Source: Oscillospiraceae bacterium (GTDB taxonomy: Bacteria; Bacillota; Clostridia; Oscillospirales; CAG-272). Taken from it: a DNA stretch of 64,000 bases. The notes below the pieces were generated by a model. It saw only the letters and a list, made by a program, of their open reading frames with translations, was not told the DNA's origin and did not search any database. The stretch lies in assembly GCA_015064255.1 (NCBI GenBank), contig SVSP01000006.1, positions 1 to 64,000 on the forward strand. The letters are read 5' to 3'. The translations under genes and the position numbers were made by a program. Shown in pieces: positions 44,501 through 53,217 of this stretch (position 1 is its first letter; each line of letters opens with the position of its first letter).

Positions 44501-45968
44501 CGAAAAGTTCGACAGTGATGATGCTCCTTTCTATATCGTTTATAGCGAGCCTGCTCACTGGGACAACGCTACTGGCACCTATTCGAATAAACTTAAGGCA
44601 ACTCTTATTCCTAAGAACTACAAAGTAACCTTCGATTTGAACGCAGGTGAAGACATTATTGTTGGCATGGACACCTTCAAGCAGGAGGACGATTCATACG
44701 CTGCAACACATACTTGGAGCTTTGATACTGTGCTTAATGCAGTTCCCGAAAGAGAAGGCTACGTATTTGTAGGATGGAAGCTCGGCGAAAAAACATACAC
44801 CTCTGATGTAACAATAGACGCTGACGTTCACGAGGATATTGTACTTGTGGCACAGTGGGAAAAGGAAATCATATCGAATGTTGTAGTTACTATTTCCGAT
44901 CCCAGGGAAGGCGGTACAACAGTTGGAGACGGAACATATACGCTCGGCGACAACGTTTTAGTAGTTGCAACTCCCAATGAGCATTACAGCTTTGATGGCT
45001 GGTATGAGAATGGTGTGCTCGTTTCTAATTCGATGACGTACAGCTTTACTATAAGCAGCGACCGTTCACTTACGGCAAAGTTTACAAAGAACACCTATAC
45101 GATAGGCGCTAATGCGATCCCCGAAAAGGGCGGAACAATCAGCGGTTGCGGTAGCTATCTTGCCGGAACAGAAATCACTCTCGTGGCTACTCCGAGTGCA
45201 GGATATACCTTTGTTGCTTGGCTGGATGAAAATGGCGAAACTATATCTACTAACAAGACACTCAAACACGTAGTTCTTGGCGACAGACAGTTCAAGGCTC
45301 ACTTCAATATGGTTAGTGAGTATACAAATAGCTATGCATATATTCTCGGTTATACAGATACCGAGATGGGTGCAGAGGGACCTCTTCTCAGATGTGAGGT
45401 TGCTGTTATGGTACACCGCCTTGTAAAGCAGAATAATGAACGCGGTGATTTTGTATACAATTCTATGAATCCCTCATTTACCGATATTTCCGGCGAGTGG
45501 TTCCAAAGTGGTATAGAATATATACATTATAGAGGAGGATTTACAGCTCAGGAGGGAACTGCTGTTTATCCCTATGCTCAGGTTACCCGTGGAGAAGTTT
45601 TCAAAATTGTAGCTCTGGGACTTCATTTCACTGATGATGCAACACTATCCTATGCTGAATACGGCCAGATCCTTGCTGATCGTGGATATATTATCGGTGT
45701 TGCAGGAAGCGGAGATCTTGCTTGCGGAAACTATATGACAAGAGCGGAATTCTGCACAATGTTCAACAGAATTATAGGACGTGAAAATGCGTTGCTTATA
45801 GACGCTAATGGAAATAAGATCACAGCAGAAACCTACGGTTTCACCGATCTTGATCCTAATGCATGGTACTACGAAGCTGTGCTTCGTGCTACCAGCGCGT
45901 ACGATGAAAATGGATACGTTGATGTTTCCAAGCGCGCTATAAGAGACGTAGTTGACGATTATTCGTAA
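41508..45968 (+). CDS. SLH-anchored surface protein with InlB-type repeats
   Basis: GTG start at 41508, AGGAGG eight bases upstream. The 1,486-residue protein has a Sec signal (MKKTWKKVLAVVLATLMVVG, ending at AxA near 29). InlB/Flg_new-type repeats with the GW-x(n)-LYAxW pattern lie near 195-275, 370-440, 714-785 and 1040-1122. Two divergent bacterial repeats follow near 1126-1265 (GGTTVGDGTYTLGD, GGTISGCGSYLAG). Three SLH motifs end the protein (about 1275-1486; CEVAVMVHRL, TRGEVFKIVAL, TRAEFCTMFNRI). SLH domains bind pyruvylated secondary cell-wall polymer. That fits the pyruvyl transferase gene at 50038. It probably forms or decorates the surface layer and may bind glycans or host proteins. 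Confidence 0.88.
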   Translation: MKKTWKKVLAVVLATLMVVGLVPMTVFAAVDSTGRPKDVNNTLVLSIYTGSGFPGEPAVYGTGNYKNFNSKFEVKSGATFANSAKNQLDWNKIQKDIVQGTTSGSTSVWGVYDANGTKDYFLTDATIIAPENEAKMIRAIKTDMKNKSDDEVLAKYEIVWYVIKLQHNSGSWWSSGTTEWHIDGVIKERENISINYYGNGNTSGAAPLGTAAHTAGDPYTVLGKNTMVKKIGGVEVAFLGWSAKADGTGEEAGFYQPGDVINPTHSISLYAMWDTTTQYTATVNTYLDGKLTSDSTIHGKNRSLYLSTDNEHFYELVEGDAGVYTAKITGNGKFHLYHKNEAGVYIQVGSYQLTIYNQDASLDILHYSVAYDANGGSFDGGAIKDVYFYGEAVNVISSVPVRDGYSFIGWKYGDSNIFKAGDKVTSSISEAMTLTAQWIKNINVTVNVTINHVGGDGYDQMETKNDVFMALVSRADSNSAYLETGDVLDLSEDAHLGFDYSEINNVSKYTSQGFTFTNMPGGTTGYSVATSKSGYDTTVETRQDADGNWIIDVVMTYAPTNFDLDFTVKVDESVPYKYIPNAVIVKVTFWSTDRNCWEIITQQEGGKPGVRVDIDPATRSGFGSYPVWKYESSGNSPYAYRIQVTAFVYADGTIVPASNVMVQNVKWTDNVYVATMDEVVYGQKIDTLNGAYFDDASNAQIGTLNAVVTVDLYDVIFDAQGGTVNGTNSQIVTEQHNVPKFNEFIPVRDGGYIFDGWYKNVACTIPAIEGEDLSENITLYAKWIEPLTVSGSVDVKGTYIQNGETIKVNGIDRANEVVIILQEIRNGKYYEVDSVNISLTYNVDGNASAEYSFTGIPNDGREYRIYVLELNYGAKYDNESDNGTSYSENEYTAEFSGDTVADVDVLMDFVPQVYDQELIVDATQIGAEKRPSSVLSEVIYRDMGDNHAFNTITQHTQLPYGVIIILENGMGSGVQSVWKWHTNGTLYAYQMNITKVDSEKFDSDDAPFYIVYSEPAHWDNATGTYSNKLKATLIPKNYKVTFDLNAGEDIIVGMDTFKQEDDSYAATHTWSFDTVLNAVPEREGYVFVGWKLGEKTYTSDVTIDADVHEDIVLVAQWEKEIISNVVVTISDPREGGTTVGDGTYTLGDNVLVVATPNEHYSFDGWYENGVLVSNSMTYSFTISSDRSLTAKFTKNTYTIGANAIPEKGGTISGCGSYLAGTEITLVATPSAGYTFVAWLDENGETISTNKTLKHVVLGDRQFKAHFNMVSEYTNSYAYILGYTDTEMGAEGPLLRCEVAVMVHRLVKQNNERGDFVYNSMNPSFTDISGEWFQSGIEYIHYRGGFTAQEGTAVYPYAQVTRGEVFKIVALGLHFTDDATLSYAEYGQILADRGYIIGVAGSGDLACGNYMTRAEFCTMFNRIIGRENALLIDANGNKITAETYGFTDLDPNAWYYEAVLRATSAYDENGYVDVSKRAIRDVVDDYS

Positions 45969-45987
45969 AAAATAAATTGTCTTTAAA

Positions 45988-46056
45988 GCCGCACTTTCTG
46001 ATTAGAAAGTGCGGCAGAGGAAAGCAGCAAAAAGTTTTGCTGCTTTCCTCTGCCGC
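45988..46056 (+). other. Two overlapping perfect hairpins after the SLH gene
   Basis: Hairpin 1: a 12-base stem (45988-45999 with 46004-46015), loop GATT. Hairpin 2: a 22-base stem (46011-46032 with 46035-46056), loop AG. They share 46011-46015 (GCGGC), so both cannot form fully. No T run follows, so neither is a standard terminator. The structure may be an mRNA end stabiliser, processing site or switch between the SLH gene and the polysaccharide operon. Confidence 0.7.
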
Positions 46057-46090
46057 AGGTGAGTAATAAAAAATAGGAAGTAGGCAAGGA

Positions 46091-47275
46091 ATGAATAAAA
46101 ACAAAAATATGAAAATCAGCGCACACTGTATACTTGCGTGTCTGTATTTTCTTTTGCTTCCGACGACGATAGCTGTTAATTCTAGCGGAAACTCATATTT
46201 AAAATTAGCCGCGATACCCATTGCGGTTTATTTTGTTATTACTATCTTGTTATCTAAAAAAACGTTACAGTTCAATGCCGTTCATCTCTTTTTGTGCATA
46301 TATACTATTTCAACAATTATTCCATTTTTACTTACTCCCGAAATTTCTTCTATAGATTTCGGATATTTATTAAATACAGCGTTGTATCTATGTATAACAA
46401 TAGTAAAGTATAACGAAAGAGAACTGAAATTATTAGAGGATATACAGGTCGTTTTGCTTTTTATGCTTGTTGTAATAACCCTTCTTTCAAACGGTCTGTC
46501 ATCGGATAGAAGAACGCTTGAAATTTTCGGACAGACAAGCGACCCCAATTACTTTGTTGGATTTTTCATATTTCCTCTTGCGGTTACTATGAAAAAGATA
46601 TTTCAAAGTAAATACCGTTTGCTTTATGTGATTTTAGTTTTTTTAAGTATATATTGTGTATTTATGTCCGGATCCCGAGGTGGTCTTATTGCTGTTATTG
46701 CAACGTTCGCGGCATTTGCGGCAATTTATCCAACTAAGCCCAAAAGTAAACTTATTATATTATTAACCGGAGGCGCTTTTGTCCTTCTGTCGTGGCTTGT
46801 GATTGCGCCGCTATTACCGGAAAACATTATTGCAAGAATGTCAATTAAGCAGGTTGTTGAAACAGGCGGAACGGGACGAATAGAAATATGGGGATCAATG
46901 CTAAACGAGATCGTTCATTCTCCCGCGCATTTACTTTGTGGACGTGGTTTAAACACCATGCACGAAATGTTTATTGGTGGGCGTTGGAGTACTGCAGTTG
47001 CGCACAACCAGATTATACAAGTTCTATATAGTCAAGGGATAGTAGGACTCATAGCATATATCTTATTACTGTGCAGCTGTCTTGTACGTTGTATGCGCAG
47101 ACGAAAGACAGTAGCTATTGCAATTATTGGTATGATAGCTATTTCAATGTCGCTAAGCTTTAACGCAACTACTCGAACCTTTTGGAATTTAGTTGCGTAC
47201 GCGGCAATCAATTTTTCAGACAGTAAATATCATATGAACATAGAAAATAATAAAATACCGGAGGAAAATCAATAA
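46091..47275 (+). CDS. O-antigen ligase / Wzy-type polysaccharide polymerase
   Basis: A 394-residue membrane protein with about ten helices. A large loop near 250-305 holds GGTGRIEIWGSML and WSTAVAHNQIIQVLYSQG. GSRGGLIA near 197 is the other conserved element of the Wzy_C/O-antigen-ligase family. It probably joins lipid-linked repeat units outside the membrane, either polymerising them or passing chains to an acceptor. It is the first gene of the contiguous polysaccharide operon, and its stop overlaps the next start (TAATG). The family does not separate polymerase from ligase by sequence alone; no second candidate polymerase is present here. Confidence 0.85.
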   Translation: MNKNKNMKISAHCILACLYFLLLPTTIAVNSSGNSYLKLAAIPIAVYFVITILLSKKTLQFNAVHLFLCIYTISTIIPFLLTPEISSIDFGYLLNTALYLCITIVKYNERELKLLEDIQVVLLFMLVVITLLSNGLSSDRRTLEIFGQTSDPNYFVGFFIFPLAVTMKKIFQSKYRLLYVILVFLSIYCVFMSGSRGGLIAVIATFAAFAAIYPTKPKSKLIILLTGGAFVLLSWLVIAPLLPENIIARMSIKQVVETGGTGRIEIWGSMLNEIVHSPAHLLCGRGLNTMHEMFIGGRWSTAVAHNQIIQVLYSQGIVGLIAYILLLCSCLVRCMRRRKTVAIAIIGMIAISMSLSFNATTRTFWNLVAYAAINFSDSKYHMNIENNKIPEENQ

Positions 47276-48714
47276 TGGTGGAAAATACAAATAAAGTAAC
47301 ACGTCCATCGGAAAATCATAATAACGAAAGGGACAGAAAAAGATTTTTTAATGTAATTTGCGTGATTGTTTTGGTTTTTGCACTTATTATTCCTTGTGTA
47401 ATTACTACCTGTCAATTTACAAATAGCGTGAGCGCTACTGTAACAATTAATTCCGTTTCTTCGATTGACGGTAAAAATCCCGACGGAACACCGTTCAGCA
47501 TAATGGAGTTATTCAGCGACGATACGCTGAGTAGTGCTGTAGAGAAACTGAACGGAATAATGAGCGTACAAGAACTTCGCAGCCACTTGAACGTTTCCGA
47601 TACCTTGAACGGTGAAACTTTTTCTGAATTTGAACAGGGTGTTTTGAACGGCGAAGAGGAAAACAACTATTTTCCAACTCAGTATTCTGTAACTTATAGT
47701 ACAATATCTGAACAGATAAAGTATGAGGGCTTCGGAGCGCAGTGTAAGAGTCTTTGGAGAAGTCTTTTTCTTCCTTCAAAAACTAAAATACTTAACGTAG
47801 TTCTGCAAAGTTACATAGAACAGTATTCCAAGGCGCACCTCGATTACGAATCACTGTTTGATACCGATTGGGATGCAATTGATTCTATGGATTACTATAA
47901 CCGCTTTGATGCAATACAGAAAACAGTTTGGCGCTTCCAGAGATTTTTACAGTATAAGAGCAAACAAAACTTTACCGGATATGGCAATGGTGCGGCAAAC
48001 GGATTTTATGATCTTATTGTAAAGCTCTCCCAAGGACCCGAGAAGAACATAGAGAACTTTCAAGCGTATATTACGCAGCATGGCGTAACCAATGATAAAG
48101 AGGAGCTTTTAAGACAGTTTGAATATATGCAACAGCTTTGTCAGGAGGAAGAAACTCGCAAGACGAAGGAGTATCTTGTTCTGCGTGAAGCAATAGAAAT
48201 GTACGATTCCTCAACTACCAAAGTCGTGTTTATTCCTGCACTTGACGGAGAAGACTCGTTCTATATGAGCAGAACTAAGGTCGGACTTGATTATCTCTCT
48301 GAAAAAGCAGATGCTGCAAAGATTGCTGCAGATGATGCAGGGTATTCAGCAAAGCACTATATTTATCTGCAAAATTGTTTCAGTAACGATTATATAATTG
48401 ATGACGACGGAAATAGAATACAGGTTAAAAATACTCAAGCGCAAAGAGACCATGCAGACAAGCTGTACTCTGCATTGAAAAACGAGCTTGTTAACTTTTC
48501 TGCAGAGCTTCAGCTTTTGACTAGTCAGGGAAGTCAGTTGCAGCAAGAGGAGATAGTTCTCGGAAATACTTACAGTAATGCTAGTATAGTTAGCATCGTG
48601 ATTTCTTTGGTGAAAAAATACGTGTTGATTTTAACAGCATGTTTCGTAGTATTTTACGTTTACAGAATTATAGATGTGAAAATAAAAAACAAGGGTAAGG
48701 AGGAAACAAAATGA
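47275..48714 (+). CDS. Chain-length-determinant-like membrane protein, first of two
   Basis: A 479-residue protein with one helix near residue 25-50 (FFNVICVIVLVFALIIP) and one near 450-470, and a large outside part between them, the layout of polysaccharide co-polymerases (Wzz/CapA type). The outside part includes helices rich in Gln and Glu (LLRQFEYMQQLCQEEE). No tyrosine-kinase domain or Wzz proline motif is recognised, so the assignment rests on topology and context. It follows the polymerase gene by overlap and overlaps the next, similar gene by ATGA. The two probably form one hetero-oligomeric assembly that sets chain length. Confidence 0.65.
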   Translation: MVENTNKVTRPSENHNNERDRKRFFNVICVIVLVFALIIPCVITTCQFTNSVSATVTINSVSSIDGKNPDGTPFSIMELFSDDTLSSAVEKLNGIMSVQELRSHLNVSDTLNGETFSEFEQGVLNGEEENNYFPTQYSVTYSTISEQIKYEGFGAQCKSLWRSLFLPSKTKILNVVLQSYIEQYSKAHLDYESLFDTDWDAIDSMDYYNRFDAIQKTVWRFQRFLQYKSKQNFTGYGNGAANGFYDLIVKLSQGPEKNIENFQAYITQHGVTNDKEELLRQFEYMQQLCQEEETRKTKEYLVLREAIEMYDSSTTKVVFIPALDGEDSFYMSRTKVGLDYLSEKADAAKIAADDAGYSAKHYIYLQNCFSNDYIIDDDGNRIQVKNTQAQRDHADKLYSALKNELVNFSAELQLLTSQGSQLQQEEIVLGNTYSNASIVSIVISLVKKYVLILTACFVVFYVYRIIDVKIKNKGKEETK

Positions 48715-50063
48715 TAGCATCAGAAATTATAAAAAAGCTTTGGACACGAAAATCGCTCATAGCTTTATTTATGTCTGTGGCTTTATTGCTTTGTTATTTT
48801 GGACTGTTTATGTGTCAAAGCTACACAGCTACGGTGTACGTTAAATACACTGAAAATAACGTTGTCAACGGCAAAGCCTCCAATGGTGAAAAAATAGATC
48901 CCTACGAAATTGCTCAGCCTTACGTTGTAATAAAAGCACTTGAACAGATGGGTGTTGAAACAAATAACGTAACCGATATATCGCAGAGAATTACCATAAC
49001 CCCTATTGTTTCCAAGGCTGAACAAGACAAATACGCTTCCTGGATAGATGAGTTTTCCGATTATAAAAACACAGAAGAAAATAAACCGACTCCTATATAT
49101 TACCGTGTCGAGTTCAGTACTAATGAGGGTACTCAGTTTGCCAAAAACTTTTTGAGCGCACTTGTGCATCAGTATCGCAGTTATTACACAGAAAAATATG
49201 ACGGATTTTATGATGTTTCTGCTATTCCCGAATCCGTAATATTGGATTCAGACTACTATCAGGCTGTCAATAAGCTTCAGATAAACGTCAAAGAAACAGT
49301 AAGATATCTTAATAATATAGCAACAAGTGACGTGGATTTCCGTTCTTCCACAACAGGATATTCTATTAACGATCTGATAGATCTATTCCGTCAGCTTATT
49401 GAAACAGAGATCGCTCCTACAACACAGTATATTCTTGATACCGGAGTTAGTAAGGACGCTGCCACGCTTATAGCGTCACTAAGACAAAGTTCAGATACTG
49501 CTCAAAGAGAAAGCGATGAGAATTTGCTTAAAGCGAGTACCCAGAAACAGCTGATGGAGCTGTATGCCGAGAAAAATAAAGAATACGTATCGACAATAAT
49601 TGATCCCGATAATTATGATAATCAGGTAAGAGTAGATGTTGAACGTGATAACGCATATGTTCAAAATATGACGACATATGACCAGCTTATGCTTGATTAC
49701 GTAGATTACGCAGTAAACAGTGAAAATCTTCTTATAGATAAATCGTATATTAACGAAAGTCTTTCAAAATTTGGTAATATAACTTCAGGCGCAGAAGCAC
49801 CGATCGAAAAAATAGCAAATATTTACGATCAGTATGCGTTTTTAATGGATATTACTGAACATACCTTGGACGGATATAACGAATTTAGGTGTTCAAGAGT
49901 ACTGTTGCAAGCATCCGGTGTGCAGATAAGTGAAAATTTGCCCGAGCTGATTTATTATACTATAAGTCTAATTCTCGCATTCTGTCTGGGCTGCGGATAT
50001 ATAATTACACAGGAGTTTATGAAGCGTAGAGAAAGTAATGCAAACGAAGAAGCAAAACAGTAA
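48711..50063 (+). CDS. Chain-length-determinant-like membrane protein, second of two
   Basis: A 450-residue protein with the same two-helix layout as its neighbour: one helix near 18-35 (LIALFMSVALLLCYFG) and one near 410-430 (YYTISLILAFCLGCGY). After the first helix comes SYTATVYVKYTENN, a beta-strand opening seen in Wzz-type proteins, and the middle is mostly helical (LYAEKNKEYVST). It ends in a short cytoplasmic tail without kinase motifs. It overlaps the upstream gene by four bases and the downstream pyruvyl transferase by 26. Sequence similarity to the first copy is low, so the pair is old. Confidence 0.65.
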   Translation: MIASEIIKKLWTRKSLIALFMSVALLLCYFGLFMCQSYTATVYVKYTENNVVNGKASNGEKIDPYEIAQPYVVIKALEQMGVETNNVTDISQRITITPIVSKAEQDKYASWIDEFSDYKNTEENKPTPIYYRVEFSTNEGTQFAKNFLSALVHQYRSYYTEKYDGFYDVSAIPESVILDSDYYQAVNKLQINVKETVRYLNNIATSDVDFRSSTTGYSINDLIDLFRQLIETEIAPTTQYILDTGVSKDAATLIASLRQSSDTAQRESDENLLKASTQKQLMELYAEKNKEYVSTIIDPDNYDNQVRVDVERDNAYVQNMTTYDQLMLDYVDYAVNSENLLIDKSYINESLSKFGNITSGAEAPIEKIANIYDQYAFLMDITEHTLDGYNEFRCSRVLLQASGVQISENLPELIYYTISLILAFCLGCGYIITQEFMKRRESNANEEAKQ

Positions 50064-51063
50064 AATTCATCTCACGGGATACTTTGATTCGAATTTTGGC
50101 GATGATATGATGATGAAGCTGGTGGTAAGAAATCTTCCGGATATAACATTTGTCATTGAAAACACCGTAGATACGCCTATTTTTGCTGAACAGAATGTTG
50201 TTGCAGCAAGCCGTGAAGAATGTGATAAGTTAGAAAAATTAGTAGTTACGGGCAGTGGTTTTATGATAAATAACAAAGCTGCTCTAATAACAGAGCTTAT
50301 ATGGTTTCTAAAAAAACACCGAGCAGGCGATTATCTTTTAGGGTGTAACATTGAACCGCTAAGTAATTGCATCAAACGTTTTTTGATCGGTAAAAAGCTT
50401 AATAAATTCAAACTTATTACTTGCAGGGACAAAAAATCCTATAGCTGGCTTTGCAAATATGCTCGCTGCGCAGAGATACACTATTTGCCCGATCTTTTGT
50501 TTTCTATTCCTAATGAGTGGCTTCCCGAAATTAAATCACCTAACAAGCTCGGTATAAGCTTGATGCATCGATATGGAGATCACGAAAACTGTGAATATTA
50601 TCAAGCAATGGCAGAAATTGCAGATGAATGGATAAGTAGAACGGGGAAAGACGTACTTTTGATGGCTTTCGATACGGGCGTAGAGGATGATTTGTTTGCT
50701 TGTCGTGCGGTAAAATCGCTTATGCGTTTTCCTGAGCGTGTCGAGATAGTTGCTCATAAGGATTGTAGCGAGATTCCCGAGGCTTTTGCAAAATGTGAAA
50801 AGATTATTGGGGCAAGATTTCATTCTATCGTATTGGCACTTAGAATGGGTATTAACTTGTTTCCGATCATTTTTCGCGAAAAAGCGCGAAATTTGTTGAA
50901 TGATATCGAATATCCTTTCGCTGTATGTGATATAGACTCTATTGATAAAAAAGCCTTGAGTACTTTTCTTTCGGAAGAACAGGATGCGTATCGTTTAGAA
51001 AAAAATATATACATAAGTGCAAATGAGCATACGCGTATACTGAAACATCACTTGGAACATTAA
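50038..51063 (+). CDS. Polysaccharide pyruvyl transferase family protein
   Basis: A 341-residue protein with the family pattern. GYFDSNFGDDMM near residue 14 is the N-terminal loop. TGSGFM near 71, DKKSYSWLCKY near 130, a central GISLMHRYGD near 180, and GARFHSIVLAL near 265 with the catalytic His-type motif follow. It transfers pyruvate from phosphoenolpyruvate to a sugar, making a ketal. In Firmicutes, pyruvylated wall polymer is the anchor for SLH domains, so this gene fits with the SLH protein upstream. It may instead modify the exported polysaccharide itself. Its start overlaps the upstream gene, pointing to coupled translation. Confidence 0.85.
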   Translation: MQTKKQNSKIHLTGYFDSNFGDDMMMKLVVRNLPDITFVIENTVDTPIFAEQNVVAASREECDKLEKLVVTGSGFMINNKAALITELIWFLKKHRAGDYLLGCNIEPLSNCIKRFLIGKKLNKFKLITCRDKKSYSWLCKYARCAEIHYLPDLLFSIPNEWLPEIKSPNKLGISLMHRYGDHENCEYYQAMAEIADEWISRTGKDVLLMAFDTGVEDDLFACRAVKSLMRFPERVEIVAHKDCSEIPEAFAKCEKIIGARFHSIVLALRMGINLFPIIFREKARNLLNDIEYPFAVCDIDSIDKKALSTFLSEEQDAYRLEKNIYISANEHTRILKHHLEH

Positions 51064-51086
51064 ACACCTTAAGATTATTAGGTAAG

Positions 51087-51136
51087 GATTCGTCGAAGTC
51101 TAATATAAATAAGAATTTGACTTTCTGACACGAATC
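51087..51136. promoter_or_regulatory. Nested inverted repeat before the dehydratase gene
   Basis: GATTCGT (51087-51093) mirrors ACGAATC (51130-51136), and inside AAGTC (51096-51100) mirrors GACTT (51119-51123). It fills the only sizeable gap in the operon and could be an RNA element or operator. A weak TTGACT lies in it but has no good -10. Confidence 0.35.
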
Positions 51137-51158
51137 GATTTACTAAGAGGAAAAGATA

Positions 51159-53165
51159 ATGAAAAAAAATACATTTTCCACCTCAAAAACGGCCCTCAAA
51201 AAAACGGCAAAAATATTTGGAAATTGGCATATAGTTGCAGTACTTTTGATGTTATATGACTTGGCTGTTTTTGTAGGGGCGTATTTTCTTGCTTTGTGGC
51301 TCAGATTTGATTGTCACTTTTCGGAAATACCGAATGATTATTTAGCGGCATGGTTAAAATTTTCACCGATATATGCTATAATAAGTTTATTTGTCTTTTG
51401 GAAAGCGCGTCTTTATCAAAGTATATGGCGCTTTGCAAGCTTTATTGAATTAGAAAGAGTTGCCATAAGTACGGCAATTTTAGGTCTGATTCATAGTGTA
51501 GGTATTACGCTTTTATTTAAGAGAATGCCTATTACATATTATATTATCGGAATTGCGATTCAATTTTTGCTTATTATAATTATTAGATTTGCATACAGAT
51601 TTGTTTTGCTTGAACGGGCCAAAAGAGGAAGAGCTCTGCAAAAGGCCATGGCGAGTCGTGTCATGCTAATTGGAGCAGGCGTAGCGGGACAAATGATATT
51701 ACGTGATCTGCACGGTGCTAAAGAGGTTAATGATCGTGTGTACTGTATCATTGACGATGACAGCAATAAGTGGGGACGTTTTATTGACGGAGTTCCGGTC
51801 GTGGGCGGTAGAGATGATATTCTTCTGAATGTAGAAAAATACAGAATAGAGAAAATCTTTTTAACAATTCCAAGCGCTACGGCAGAACAACGTCGTGATA
51901 TACTCGATATTTGCAAGGAAACAAATTGTGAGTTAAAAACAACACACTGTGCCTACGCCCTTGCTTCTTGCGACGTCACTGCGAAATCCATGAAAGATGT
52001 GGCAGTAGAGGATCTGCTGGGTCGCGATCCTATTGAAGTAAATATGGACGAGATTTATAAGTTTATCGCAGGTAAAGTCATTATGGTTACAGGTGGAGGA
52101 GGATCCATCGGAAGTGAGCTTTGCAGACAAATTGCTAAACGAAACCCTAAACAACTTATCGTTTTTGATATTTACGAAAATAACGCTCATGCGATTGCAT
52201 TGGAGTTGAAAGATGAATTTCCGGAGTTAAACCTTGCGGTTCTGATCGGTTCTGTTCGCGATAGCAAACGTATAAATCAAGTATTTGCAAAATTCAAGCC
52301 CGATATTGTATACCATGCTGCTGCACATAAACACGTACCTCTGATGGAGGATAGTCCTTGCGAATCAATAAAAAATAATGCTATTGGAACTTACAAAACA
52401 GCGTATGCTGCTATGGTGAACAAATGCTCGAGATTTGTACTCATCTCAACGGATAAAGCAGTAAATCCTACCAACATTATGGGCGCATCAAAACGAATTT
52501 GTGAAATGATCATTCAGTCGTTTGACAGAAAAATCAGAGACGGAAGCACAAATGATCTGTTGCCTATCAGTTTGCACGAGGAAAATGATAATGTGTATCT
52601 CGATACCCAGCTCCCCTTTGCTGAGTTTAAAACCGAATTTGTCGCTGTACGCTTTGGTAATGTACTTGGAAGCAACGGCTCTGTCGTTCCGAGATTTAAG
52701 GATCAGATTGCCAAAGGAGGACCGGTTACGGTTACTCACCCTGATATAATCAGGTATTTTATGACAATACCGGAAGCTGCGTCTCTTGTGCTTCAAGCAG
52801 GAACATATGCAGACGGCGGCGAGATATTTGTCCTTGACATGGGAGATCCGGTTCATATTGATGCACTTGCCAGAAATTTGATTCGACTGTCTGGCTTACA
52901 ACCGGACGTTGACATTAAAATATCTTATACCGGACTTCGCGCAGGGGAGAAACTTTACGAAGAAAAGCTGATGTCCGAAGAAGGATTGAAGACTACTCCA
53001 AACAGGCTTATTCATATAGGTAGCCCGATACCGTTTGATACGGATAAATTTTTAAACGCTTTAAAAAAACTGATGGCCGCTGCATACGAAGGGGAGGAGG
53101 AGGTTATCCGATCTCTCGTCGCAGAGGTTGTACCTACATACCGTCCGTATTATGAGGAGAACTAG
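51159..53165 (+). CDS. Membrane-bound nucleotide-sugar dehydratase (CapD/PglF/WbpM family)
   Basis: A 668-residue protein. Four N-terminal helices occupy about 25-150. A first Rossmann-like domain has MLIGAGVAGQM near 168. The catalytic short-chain dehydrogenase domain starts with MVTGGGGSIGSELC near 308 and continues with HAAAHKHVPLMED near 388, LISTDKAVNPTNIMGASKR near 428 and FGNVLGSNGSVVPRF near 500. This family converts UDP-GlcNAc to the 4-keto-6-deoxy sugar. The next genes encode an aminotransferase and a sugar-phosphate transferase, which is the order of a bacillosamine-type pathway. AGAGGAAAAG precedes the ATG. Confidence 0.92.
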   Translation: MKKNTFSTSKTALKKTAKIFGNWHIVAVLLMLYDLAVFVGAYFLALWLRFDCHFSEIPNDYLAAWLKFSPIYAIISLFVFWKARLYQSIWRFASFIELERVAISTAILGLIHSVGITLLFKRMPITYYIIGIAIQFLLIIIIRFAYRFVLLERAKRGRALQKAMASRVMLIGAGVAGQMILRDLHGAKEVNDRVYCIIDDDSNKWGRFIDGVPVVGGRDDILLNVEKYRIEKIFLTIPSATAEQRRDILDICKETNCELKTTHCAYALASCDVTAKSMKDVAVEDLLGRDPIEVNMDEIYKFIAGKVIMVTGGGGSIGSELCRQIAKRNPKQLIVFDIYENNAHAIALELKDEFPELNLAVLIGSVRDSKRINQVFAKFKPDIVYHAAAHKHVPLMEDSPCESIKNNAIGTYKTAYAAMVNKCSRFVLISTDKAVNPTNIMGASKRICEMIIQSFDRKIRDGSTNDLLPISLHEENDNVYLDTQLPFAEFKTEFVAVRFGNVLGSNGSVVPRFKDQIAKGGPVTVTHPDIIRYFMTIPEAASLVLQAGTYADGGEIFVLDMGDPVHIDALARNLIRLSGLQPDVDIKISYTGLRAGEKLYEEKLMSEEGLKTTPNRLIHIGSPIPFDTDKFLNALKKLMAAAYEGEEEVIRSLVAEVVPTYRPYYEEN

Positions 53166-53217
53166 CAAAACAACAGAATATAGTCTGTGATTTAAATAAC
53201 GTAAGAGAGATGTGTGT

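Noticed and set aside
42600..45300. Repeated DNA in the SLH gene considered as a repeat array
   Set aside because: The repeats are diverged protein repeats (InlB type) within one reading frame, not regular direct DNA repeats; no CRISPR spacing or cas genes.
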